Part shown: one piece after another, positions 1-5,321 of the stretch | How positions within the stretch are numbered: the first letter of the stretch is position 1 | Layout: each line of letters opens with the position of its first letter | NCBI GenBank assembly: GCA_012270665.1 | Contig: JAAXHY010000080.1 | Span: forward strand, 1 to 5,321 | DNA length: 5,321 nucleotides | Reading direction: 5' to 3' | Source of the DNA: Dehalococcoidia bacterium | GTDB lineage: Bacteria; Chloroflexota; Dehalococcoidia; SAR202; UBA11138 | Position numbers and translations under genes: made by a program | The notes under the pieces: model-generated | The model's database searches: none | Told to the model about the DNA's origin: nothing | The model's input: only the letters and a program-made list of their open reading frames with translations

Positions 1-1
1 A

Positions 2-175
2 AGCGTAACAGTAGGCCAGTTTGTCCTAAGTGGCTTATTTGAATTGGATAGAAATCGTATTGCAACTCTTATCCAAAGTCACTGCATGGAGCGCGATGCG
101 TTGATTCAGTTGGTGCGCTTTGTACCACAGAAGACAGGAGCCGGTCCCCATGGATCTGACCGCATGGTCGTATGA
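2..175 (+). CDS. Possible 3' end of an unrecognised gene truncated by the left edge
   Basis: A plus-strand frame is open from base 2 to a TGA at 173-175 (57 codons). It has no start in view, so it would have to enter from the left. The translation includes GQFVLSGLFELDRNRIATLI followed by a helical-looking stretch and a basic strand. The 'G-x-hydrophobic-LSG' pattern followed by an amphipathic helix faintly recalls the last strand and helix of class I methyltransferases such as ribosomal protein L11 methyltransferase (PrmA). That resemblance is from memory and weak. The last 70 bp overlap the 3' end of the convergent methyltransferase gene. Codons in bases 1-100 are more AT-rich at third positions than those of the neighbouring genes, which argues against a typical host gene. 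It may be a gene tail, a decayed remnant or a chance open frame. Confidence 0.2.
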   Translation, partial: SVTVGQFVLSGLFELDRNRIATLIQSHCMERDALIQLVRFVPQKTGAGPHGSDRMVV

Positions 176-939
176 AATCCTGCGTTCGTGAGGGCTTCAA
201 TCCATACAGAGGTAGAAAAGATGCCTTGGACGTGACGGTCGTGCTCCACGCGGACGGTTCCATCAGACTCTCGGAGCAGATAGGCGAAGTCCGTGAGGTA
301 AGTCGAGTCGGTAGTATCTGGGTCCGTAGTCCACATGAGGTAGCGTATGGCGCGTCCGTCCGTGCCGTCGTGCCCACCGTGTTCACTATATGGAGGAGTG
401 AAGCCCTCCCGCACGTAGTCCGGGACGACTACAATTCCCCCTCCGGGCCGGCAGTGGAAAGCGGCCGTCGAGGCCATGGCGTGTATATCGTCCTCTGAGA
501 TCAAATATGTGACTGCATCATGCACGAACACGGCGTCGAACTGCGCGTGATCGATCCTCAGAGAACGCATATCGCCCCGAATATGCGTGAGTTCAGGATT
601 GATCCGACGACTGACCTCGAGCATTTCAGGAGAGAGGTCCGACAGCGTCATGGTGAATCGCTCCTTCATGTGGGAGGCATTGTTGCCACCGCCCGATCCC
701 AGTTCGAATACGGTTCGCACCGAGCCGACCGCTGCCTCAACAATAAGTGAGGCGTAAAATTCCGACTCTTCCAGGTAATCGTGGGGAGCGGTGAGCAGGT
801 GAAACCAGGCGGCGAGGTCAGAGTATAACCGCGGTCGGTCACCCACTGTATGGCCTGCATATCTAGAACGAGAGTCGCGGTTCTCTATGTCTAAGCTCAA
901 TTCACAACCCTTCTTTCTCTGATTCATTTGTCTGCCCAC
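106..939 (-). CDS. Class I SAM-dependent methyltransferase
   Basis: This is a 277-residue cytosolic enzyme expected to transfer a methyl group from S-adenosylmethionine; the acceptor cannot be read from the sequence. The SAM-binding motif I is VFELGSGGGNN at residues 77-87. An acidic motif II lies in LSDLSPEML (99-107), with D101 placed to contact the ribose. GDM at 122-124 fits the adenine-contact segment. A motif IV-like stretch, FDAVFVHDAVTYL (134-146), is followed by the RPGG turn. Upstream of motif I, the LYSDLAAWFHLLT segment (38-50) resembles the N-terminal cap common in small-molecule methyltransferases of this type. Length is normal and the frame is intact. The longest form starts at GTG 939-937 with an AGGA five bases upstream. 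An ATG at 927-925 is a real alternative that removes four residues. The gene stands alone on the minus strand and diverges from the lipoprotein genes. It is probably not a dedicated rRNA or protein methyltransferase, but that is only an inference. Confidence 0.9.
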   Translation of the reverse strand: MGRQMNQRKKGCELSLDIENRDSRSRYAGHTVGDRPRLYSDLAAWFHLLTAPHDYLEESEFYASLIVEAAVGSVRTVFELGSGGGNNASHMKERFTMTLSDLSPEMLEVSRRINPELTHIRGDMRSLRIDHAQFDAVFVHDAVTYLISEDDIHAMASTAAFHCRPGGGIVVVPDYVREGFTPPYSEHGGHDGTDGRAIRYLMWTTDPDTTDSTYLTDFAYLLRESDGTVRVEHDRHVQGIFSTSVWIEALTNAGFHTTMRSDPWGPAPVFCGTKRTN

Positions 940-988
940 TCCATTCCTGACAGGGAGTCATATGCATGTCACCCTGCAACTCTAGTAC

Positions 989-1017
989 GACATAACACTA
1001 CAGCGCGGTTATTGCAA
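989..1017 (-). promoter_or_regulatory. Candidate promoter for the methyltransferase gene
   Basis: Read on the minus strand, TTGCAA (1017-1012) is followed after 17 bases by TATGTC (994-989). A TG one base before the hexamer makes an extended -10. Each hexamer alone is only a partial match to the sigma-70 consensus, but the spacing is ideal. A start near base 983 would give a leader of about 45 bases to the GTG start. The -35 box sits inside the 8-bp palindrome ATTGCAAT (1011-1018), which could serve as an operator. Confidence 0.3.
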
Positions 1018-1048
1018 TTGTATTCTGTCTTGTGTGCAGGTACCTTCC

Positions 1049-1078
1049 TTGACAGTGCATTGAGCCCGCGCATAGCAT
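1049..1078 (+). promoter_or_regulatory. Candidate sigma-70-type promoter for the lipoprotein gene cluster
   Basis: A perfect TTGACA at 1049-1054 is followed after 18 bases by TAGCAT (1073-1078), a four-of-six match to the -10 consensus. Transcription would begin near 1085, giving a leader of roughly 110 bases before the GTG start at 1197. No competing promoter of similar quality is visible in this divergent gap. Only 31 bp separate it from the candidate leftward -35 box, so one regulator could affect both directions. Confidence 0.45.
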
Positions 1079-1184
1079 CGAGGCCACGGCGAGCGCAACT
1101 AGGACGACGCAGACCGCGCCGGCTGGTAATAGTCACCACGATGTATCATATCCGGCATCTCAGGTTGGCCTGGGCGACGTCAGT

Positions 1185-1190
1185 GAGGAG
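1185..1190 (+). promoter_or_regulatory. Ribosome binding site fixing the GTG start at 1197
   Basis: GAGGAG lies six bases before GTG 1197. This is a strong Shine-Dalgarno match at ideal spacing. It supports GTG 1197 over the internal GTG codons at 1236 and 1272, which lack one. It is the reason for accepting an unusually long N-region in front of the lipoprotein signal. Confidence 0.7.
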
Positions 1191-1196
1191 CGTCTG

Positions 1197-2849
1197 GTGA
1201 CACCAACTGCCCGCACGGGAATCTACCCGCCCTCCGTGATAGACGGTCATTTGGACAGTTTCGCGCCTCGCGTGGTTATCGCGCTACTGATTGCAATCTC
1301 AACACTGCTACTAGGTTGTTCTTCTCCCACCGACTCCGGTTCCGAGCCTTCTCTGACTCATCGGCCCATTGTGTCTGACTCCACGGCGCCGAGCGAGACG
1401 AGTCAACCCATTGAGGCGACCATCAAGGCGAAGTGCGCCGCCTGCCACCTGTTGCCCGAACCAAGAGTCCTACCCAAGCGGGCCTGGCCGCCGATGATCA
1501 TGCGTATGTTCGAGATTGATGAGCAAGGCATTCTGGCAGGTTCGCTCGATCAGCAGGAGACGATAAACTGGTACACTGACCGAGCTCCGGTCCGGTTGGA
1601 AATAGTTGATCAAACTACAGGCGAAGCGGACAGCAAACTCGACTTGAGACGAAGTGAAATCCATAGAACCGAGGGCGGGGGCGTTGTGGGAGCCGTGTCC
1701 AACGTCCAAGTGCACAGCTTCCGCTTGGACGGTGGAACGAGGATAGTCGCGACCGATATGGCGAATGGATTAGTCATGATGGCCGACCCAAATCGGCCGG
1801 ACGCGGGCTTCAGGACCGTAGCGGAGGTTCCCCATCCCGCCCGCGCGTCTCTCGCCGACCTCGACCAAGACGGTCGGTCGGATCTCTTAGTTGGGGATCT
1901 TGGCTCGTTCGAGCCGGCTCAACATGACAATGGTCAGGCGATCTGGCTGCGCCGCGAGAGTGACGGAGCCTTCTCCAAGTATGTACTCGGCGACAAGTTC
2001 GGTCGCGTGGTGGACGTGGAAGCGGCCGACTTCGATGGCGACGGCGACCTGGACTTGGTCGTCGGCGAGTTCGGATCGCTGGACAAGGGCGGACTATGGC
2101 TGCTAGAGAATGTCACTTCCGACTGGAATCGTCCTAAGTTCGTCCGCAGGCTGCTGGATGGTCGCGGCGGGCCAGTGCACACGACGCTAGGCGACTTCGA
2201 CGGGGACGGAGCGTTGGACATAGTGGCACTGCGCGCGGAGCACTACGAGGATCTGACTGTGTACTTCAGTCGCGGAGGGGCGGACTTCGAGCGCCGGGTG
2301 GTGTTCCAAGCGCCACACCCCTCATGGGGATACTCAGGACTGGAGGTCGCTGACTTCGACCTCGATGGAGACCCAGACCTGCTGATCACGAATGGAGACG
2401 GCTTCGACGCCGGTGGACTGCTCCAGCCGTTTCACGGCGTACAACTGCTGTTGAACAAAGGCGACGGACACTTCATGCCGCAGCCGTTGTTGCCGTTCCG
2501 GGGCGCGCATCGCGCCGAATCCGGAGACATTGATGTAGATGGCGACCAGGACATCGTGGCGTGTGCATTCCACCCATTCCTGCCGGACGACAAGCGGGTC
2601 GAACAGAAACTGGACGCCGTGGTCTGGTACGAGCAGATCGCGCCTCTGAGCTTTGAGCGTCACGCCATAGAAGTCTTCCACGTGGATTGCCCCACTTTAG
2701 ACCTCGAAGATATCGACAGCGATGGCGACTTGGACCTAGTGACCGGTGTCTTCAAGGTGGGGCTGTCGGGAGTGGGCTGGAATCCGCCCCAGATGTCCGG
2801 GGATCAGGCTCCAGTCGTGATAACTTGGGAGAATCTCAGAATCCCGTGA
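1197..2849 (+). CDS. FG-GAP/VCBS-repeat beta-propeller lipoprotein with a CxxCH haem-c motif
   Basis: This 550-residue protein is predicted to be exported and lipid-anchored. After a long 25-residue N-region comes a hydrophobic helix (26-39) ending in the lipobox LLGC, with C41 as the likely acylated residue. A Ser/Thr/Pro-rich linker leads to CAACH (80-84), a c-type haem attachment motif. The motif is followed by the LPEPRVLPKRAWP segment and INWYTDRAP that accompany it in related FG-GAP proteins. From about residue 169 to the end lies a propeller. Six calcium-loop motifs of the form DxDxDGxxD start at D221, D278, D333, D386, D444 and D505, 53-61 residues apart. A degenerate unit around D178 would make seven blades. 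C456 and C498 in blades five and six could pair. The start is set by GAGGAG at 1185-1190. No terminator follows, so read-through into the next gene is possible. Binding partner and redox role are unknown. A surface adhesion, ligand-binding or enzyme-partner role would all fit the family. Confidence 0.88.
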   Translation: MTPTARTGIYPPSVIDGHLDSFAPRVVIALLIAISTLLLGCSSPTDSGSEPSLTHRPIVSDSTAPSETSQPIEATIKAKCAACHLLPEPRVLPKRAWPPMIMRMFEIDEQGILAGSLDQQETINWYTDRAPVRLEIVDQTTGEADSKLDLRRSEIHRTEGGGVVGAVSNVQVHSFRLDGGTRIVATDMANGLVMMADPNRPDAGFRTVAEVPHPARASLADLDQDGRSDLLVGDLGSFEPAQHDNGQAIWLRRESDGAFSKYVLGDKFGRVVDVEAADFDGDGDLDLVVGEFGSLDKGGLWLLENVTSDWNRPKFVRRLLDGRGGPVHTTLGDFDGDGALDIVALRAEHYEDLTVYFSRGGADFERRVVFQAPHPSWGYSGLEVADFDLDGDPDLLITNGDGFDAGGLLQPFHGVQLLLNKGDGHFMPQPLLPFRGAHRAESGDIDVDGDQDIVACAFHPFLPDDKRVEQKLDAVVWYEQIAPLSFERHAIEVFHVDCPTLDLEDIDSDGDLDLVTGVFKVGLSGVGWNPPQMSGDQAPVVITWENLRIP

Positions 2850-2918
2850 AGAAATTAGGGTCGAGCGTGTCTGTGGGCTATGTGATAGACTAGGGTCAGG
2901 ATTTCGGAGAGTGGATTC

Positions 2919-2987
2919 ATGGAAGATGGCACGAATAGGTGTGCGGCGGACTATGACATCGGCCGCAGTTTCCGTAATAGGAGATAA
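2919..2987 (+). CDS. Small ORF of 22 codons in the intergenic gap (tentative)
   Basis: An ATG at 2919-2921 is preceded by GGAG nine bases upstream and opens a 22-codon frame ending in TAA at 2985-2987. The peptide starts MEDGTNRCAADYD and ends in a basic FRNRR. It has no signal or membrane segment and matches nothing I recognise. It lies 39 bases before the OB-fold lipoprotein start and could act as a leader peptide. Its stop overlaps a small inverted repeat, AGGAG (2979-2983) with CTCCT (2992-2996). A chance ORF of this size is quite likely. Confidence 0.15.
   Translation: MEDGTNRCAADYDIGRSFRNRR
2953..2980 (+). promoter_or_regulatory. Weak candidate promoter before the OB-fold lipoprotein gene
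   Basis: ATGACA (2953-2958) matches five of six bases of the -35 consensus. After 16 bases comes TAATAG (2975-2980), which matches the -10 poorly. The 177-bp gap (2850-3026) has no terminator-like hairpin with a T-run. The downstream genes may therefore have their own start here, be read through from the propeller gene, or both. Confidence 0.18.
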
Positions 2988-3026
2988 ACGGCTCCTGAAT
3001 TCCAGTGCACGGCAGGTGTGATCGCT

Positions 3027-3650
3027 ATGAACAAAATAGTGGGCATATTTGGAGCGTGGGTCTGGGTTCTGGCATTAACGACCACACTGATGGCGTGTGG
3101 AGGAGGACCTGAGACCGCCGCGGCGCCTGGCCAGACGATCTCTCAGTCGGCCCCGACCAGCGCGGGAACTACGGCCCAGTCCTCTGATGTCAGCGCCGAC
3201 TCGTCGTCGCAGCAGACCGACATGGTCGGACAGCATTCGTTCACCAACCTTCTTGCAGAACTCCCGTCTGAAGAAGCCGGTGTGGACATCATAGCGGCGG
3301 GAGATCTCATCGAAGAATACAAAGCCGACTCGGAGGCTGTGCTGGCGAAGTATACCGACTCCACCCTTACCATATCCGGGATAGTCGAGAAGAAGGGCAG
3401 AGATTTCCGAAATTTCAGCCCTTACCTGGACATCAACGGGGAAGTCATGTCTGAGACGCATCAGATCCGGTGCAACATGCAGACCATTTCGGAGAGGAGC
3501 CGACAACGCGGGGTGCAGGACGAGGACCCCACGGAGCCGTTCAGTGTCGGTGACAGCGTGACTGTGGTCGGCACGCTGAAGGCGATTCCGGCGGGAGCGA
3601 TCGGTAAGAGACAGATACTGCTCAGTCCATGTACTCTCCACGAGAACTAG
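3027..3650 (+). CDS. Small lipoprotein with an OB-fold (tRNA_anti-like) domain
   Basis: The 207-residue product has a short lipoprotein signal: MNKIVGIFG, a hydrophobic stretch, then the lipobox LMAC with C24 as the lipidation site. A Ser/Thr/Ala/Gln-rich linker (about 28-70) follows. The folded part (about 88-205) has the layout of tRNA_anti-like OB-fold proteins. A helix AGDLIEEYKADSEAVLAKY (91-109) is followed by the first strand LTISGIVEKK (114-123). Next come a strand with IRCNMQ (147-152), a GDSVTVVGTL strand (175-184) and a closing ILLSPCTL (197-204). C149 and C202 are the only cysteines of the mature domain and could form a disulfide. Despite the family name, no RNA binding is implied, because these extracytoplasmic versions have no established ligand. 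ATG 3027 is preferred because AGG at 3014-3016 lies ten bases upstream. The in-frame GTG 3018 would be only one base from it. The gene overlaps the next by 22 bp. Confidence 0.8.
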   Translation: MNKIVGIFGAWVWVLALTTTLMACGGGPETAAAPGQTISQSAPTSAGTTAQSSDVSADSSSQQTDMVGQHSFTNLLAELPSEEAGVDIIAAGDLIEEYKADSEAVLAKYTDSTLTISGIVEKKGRDFRNFSPYLDINGEVMSETHQIRCNMQTISERSRQRGVQDEDPTEPFSVGDSVTVVGTLKAIPAGAIGKRQILLSPCTLHEN

Positions 3651-4807
3651 CGACGGCGGTTTGGAGAGCGAGAGTAGCTGCTTTTATCGCCGCCGTCGCG
3701 TTGTCCGCCAGCTGTGGGGGCGATCAAATAGGCTCTGCCTCGGCGAGGCCCCAAGTGACCAGAGTCGAAGACCTGGCGAGAAACAGGACGAGTCATACGG
3801 CAACGCTGATTATGGACACCCAGTTTCAGCAGTCTATTCTGTTCGTTGGAGGCGGAGGAGGCTCATGCAGCAGGGAGCTTTACATGGTTGGGCGCGGATC
3901 GACACTTCTTGACTTCGAAGGGGCGTGCCGCATAGACCACACGGCGACCTTCTTGGACGATGGCAGCGTGCTGATTGTCGGTGGGCAAGACAGTCTCAAG
4001 ATCGCTTCGGAGACCTTGGACTCCGCGGAGTTATTCTCACTGGCGACCGAAAAGTTCTCGGACGCCGGGAGCCTGGGGACGGCCAGGTATGGCCATAACG
4101 CGACCCTACTGAAAGATGGGACGGCGCTGATTACGGGCGGCTTCAGGACGGACTACCTTCTGCATAAGGTTCGGACCGCATCCGCTGAAATGTACGATCC
4201 CACACTCGGCGGATTCTCACAGCTCCCGGACATGAACTATCCTCGCGCCGACCACACTACGACACTGCTGGAAGACGGTTCGATGCTGATCGTGGGCGGA
4301 ACTACCGAACCCGCTCCAATGGAGAAATACATACCGCAGGAGAAGCGGTTCCTGGTGTTACCGGACACGGAGTTTGCCAGATCCAACCACTCGGCAACCC
4401 TGCTCGAGGAGGGGATGGTACTGATTGCGGGGGGGATAGACACGAATGGAACGACGTTGGCTGACGCAACGCTGTTCGACCCTGAATCTGGCACCTTCTC
4501 GGCCACGGGCCTGATGAAGATTGGGAGAGCGGGCCACACTGCGTCGAGACTGCCGGACGGCAGCGTGGCGCTCACGGGCGGAAACGGCGCGGACCATTGG
4601 GCGCTCTCTTCCGTGGAGATATACGATCCCCTGTTCCGGGAGTTTTCGATTATCTCCCACATGCTGAGGCCGCGAGTCAGCCACACTGCCACTTATGTCG
4701 AAAGCCTCGACGGCATACTGGTCGCCGGAGGGTGGGGACCGCTGTACATCACCGGCCCTGTGATAATGCGGGACGTTGAGCTGCTCAGCGTTAAGGCTAA
4801 GCAGTGA
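3629..4807 (+). CDS. Seven-repeat kelch-type beta-propeller, probable lipoprotein
   Basis: This 392-residue exported protein consists almost wholly of kelch-like repeats. Each has the pattern H-x-A-T-x-L-x-(D/E)-G-x-x-L-I-x-G-G. The repeat histidines are H56, H104, H156, H209, H254, H303 and H352, at 45-53-residue spacing. Most repeats then carry an 'SAE-x-aromatic-DP' segment and a 'GTF/REF' strand. Seven repeats predict a closed seven-bladed propeller like galactose-oxidase/kelch folds, without visible catalytic residues. The N-terminus has a basic W12-R15 segment, a hydrophobic core and LSASC with C29. Serine at the -3 position of this lipobox is atypical, so lipidation is likely but not certain. 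C80 and C100 in blade one may form a disulfide. ATG 3629 is the only start between the upstream in-frame stop at 3605 and the signal. No Shine-Dalgarno is seen, and the gene begins 22 bp before the previous stop, which suggests translational coupling. Ligand and function are unknown. Confidence 0.85.
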   Translation: MYSPRELATAVWRARVAAFIAAVALSASCGGDQIGSASARPQVTRVEDLARNRTSHTATLIMDTQFQQSILFVGGGGGSCSRELYMVGRGSTLLDFEGACRIDHTATFLDDGSVLIVGGQDSLKIASETLDSAELFSLATEKFSDAGSLGTARYGHNATLLKDGTALITGGFRTDYLLHKVRTASAEMYDPTLGGFSQLPDMNYPRADHTTTLLEDGSMLIVGGTTEPAPMEKYIPQEKRFLVLPDTEFARSNHSATLLEEGMVLIAGGIDTNGTTLADATLFDPESGTFSATGLMKIGRAGHTASRLPDGSVALTGGNGADHWALSSVEIYDPLFREFSIISHMLRPRVSHTATYVESLDGILVAGGWGPLYITGPVIMRDVELLSVKAKQ

Positions 4808-4884
4808 TGTCGCCACACCGCACCAGAGTCAGTTACGAGAACGCGCGTACTGAGTTCGGCGCCGTTAGGCGGACCAGATGGTAG
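4807..4884 (+). CDS. Small ORF of 25 codons bridging the kelch gene and the permease gene (tentative)
   Basis: The kelch stop TGA (4805-4807) shares its last base with an ATG (4807-4809), forming TGATG. This frame runs 25 codons to TAG 4882-4884, across the first candidate permease start at 4878. The peptide is basic and hydrophilic (MSPHRTRVSYE, then Arg-rich) with no recognisable domain. It could keep ribosomes on the message between the two genes, or it may be chance. There is no codon or similarity evidence that the peptide itself matters. Confidence 0.15.
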   Translation: MSPHRTRVSYENARTEFGAVRRTRW

Positions 4885-5321
4885 GCTCCGCACTGCATTT
4901 GGAGGGGATGAAGTCGTTCTTCAGGCTCGACACTGACCTGAAGAAACGGCGACTCGTGGGCATCCTCATGGCAGTTGTACTTCTCGCCCTTTTTCTGGCC
5001 TTCAATCGAATACCCAAGCTCGACACCGTATCGGCTGACCTGGCCATCGCGACCTCCCCGGAGGCCGAGTGTTTCCAGGGATTCTGCATAAGCCAGGATG
5101 ACGACAGGACGCTGCTGTCCAGGTGGTGGGACTTCTCCCTAACCTACATGAACCTTGTCTGGATGGGGATGGCGTTTGCATTCATCATGGCCGGCCTGAC
5201 AGAGGCTTTCCTATTCCCGGAGGACATCAGGGAGCGTTTCTCGGGGCGTGGCTTCAGAGGTGTGCTCAAGGGTGTGATAATCGGCCCGGCGGTGAACCTG
5301 TGCTCTGCGTGCATCGTTCCC
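4878..5321 (+). CDS. Membrane permease of the DUF318/ArsP-like class, N-terminal part, cut by the right edge
   Basis: The frame is open to the last base and gives 148 residues. After a basic cytoplasmic start (KKRR) comes a first membrane helix (about 26-42). An extracytoplasmic loop follows with a CFQGFC pair (C65, C70) and the DRTLLSRWWDFSLTY segment. A second helix rich in Met, Phe and Ala (about 93-112) leads to FLFPEDIRERFSGRG. The window ends in IIGPAVNLCSACIVP (134-148). The layout of helix, FLFP-type turn and cysteine-containing membrane motif matches the N-terminal half of predicted permeases of the DUF318/ArsP type. Those proteins usually have CSCG, so CSAC is a variant. ATG 4878 has AGGCGG five bases upstream. 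ATG 4908 (MKSFFRLD) is equally plausible as a protein start, but its GGAGGGG abuts the codon. The gene follows the kelch gene by 70-100 bp with no terminator. The substrate is unknown; organoarsenical or metal export is known only for some relatives. Confidence 0.75.
   Translation, partial: MVGSALHLEGMKSFFRLDTDLKKRRLVGILMAVVLLALFLAFNRIPKLDTVSADLAIATSPEAECFQGFCISQDDDRTLLSRWWDFSLTYMNLVWMGMAFAFIMAGLTEAFLFPEDIRERFSGRGFRGVLKGVIIGPAVNLCSACIVP

Noticed and set aside
44..76. Inverted repeat TTGGATA (44-50) with TATCCAA (70-76) as a terminator for the methyltransferase gene
   Set aside because: The stem is only 7 bp with a 19-base loop and no T-run follows on the minus strand, so it does not resemble an intrinsic terminator.
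928..1200. A 90-codon plus-strand ORF between the divergent genes
   Set aside because: It starts with TTG inside the methyltransferase 5' end, contains both candidate promoters, and encodes an arginine-rich, domainless sequence. Only its last 19 codons are considered, as a possible leader.
1934..2221. Antisense ORF rich in Ser and Pro inside the propeller gene
   Set aside because: Its composition is the reverse complement of the repeated GAC/GGC codons of the FG-GAP loops, so it is a compositional artefact.
1851..2780. DNA tandem repeats in the propeller gene
   Set aside because: The periodicity is at the protein level (DxDxDGxxD every 53-61 residues). The DNA units are too divergent to be a tandem repeat.
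3075..3641. A 188-codon minus-strand ORF antisense to the OB-fold lipoprotein gene
   Set aside because: The plus-strand frame has a lipoprotein signal and a recognisable fold. The antisense product is arginine-rich with no domain, as expected of a shadow frame.
4237..4816. Two overlapping minus-strand ORFs of about 150 codons antisense to the kelch gene
   Set aside because: They arise from the repetitive, codon-biased kelch frame and show no signal, domain or ribosome binding site of their own.
4808..4877. Terminator or promoter between the kelch and permease genes
   Set aside because: There is a short CGGCGCCG palindrome at 4858-4865 but no stable hairpin with a T-run, and no convincing -35/-10 pair.

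Overview
The window is 5.3 kb of bacterial DNA of moderately high GC. Four large plus-strand genes lie head to tail, and one methyltransferase gene lies divergently to their left. Three of the plus-strand products carry lipoprotein-type signals, so the locus mainly builds cell-envelope proteins. I saw no mobile elements, tRNAs, rRNAs or CRISPR repeats. The source is probably an uncultured environmental bacterium. The FG-GAP lipoprotein with a haem-c motif and the permease with an NLCSACIVP motif recall marine or soil groups such as Chloroflexota, Planctomycetota or Acidobacteriota. This is an impression from family distribution, with a slight lean to Chloroflexota, and the sequence does not prove it.

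Layout: bases 1-175 hold an open plus-strand frame that may be the tail of a gene lying off the left edge. Bases 106-939 (minus) encode a class I SAM-dependent methyltransferase. Bases 940-1196 are a divergent intergenic region with a plausible promoter for each side, including a perfect TTGACA box facing right. Bases 1197-2849 (plus) encode a lipoprotein with one CxxCH haem-binding motif followed by an FG-GAP/VCBS beta-propeller. Bases 2850-3026 are a 177-bp gap with a weak promoter candidate and a 22-codon small ORF. Bases 3027-3650 encode a small lipoprotein with an OB-fold domain of the tRNA_anti-like type. Bases 3629-4807 overlap it by 22 bp and encode a seven-repeat kelch-type beta-propeller, probably also envelope-anchored. 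From 4878 to the right edge runs the N-terminal part of a membrane permease of the DUF318/ArsP-like class.

How the genes may work together: close spacing, a gene overlap and no recognisable terminator between them suggest that the last three genes, and perhaps all four, are co-transcribed. Two propellers, an OB-fold protein and a cysteine-bearing permease would form an envelope set with one possible electron-transfer centre (the haem motif). The sequence shows no substrate, and any joint function is inference. The methyltransferase is transcribed the other way and need not be related.
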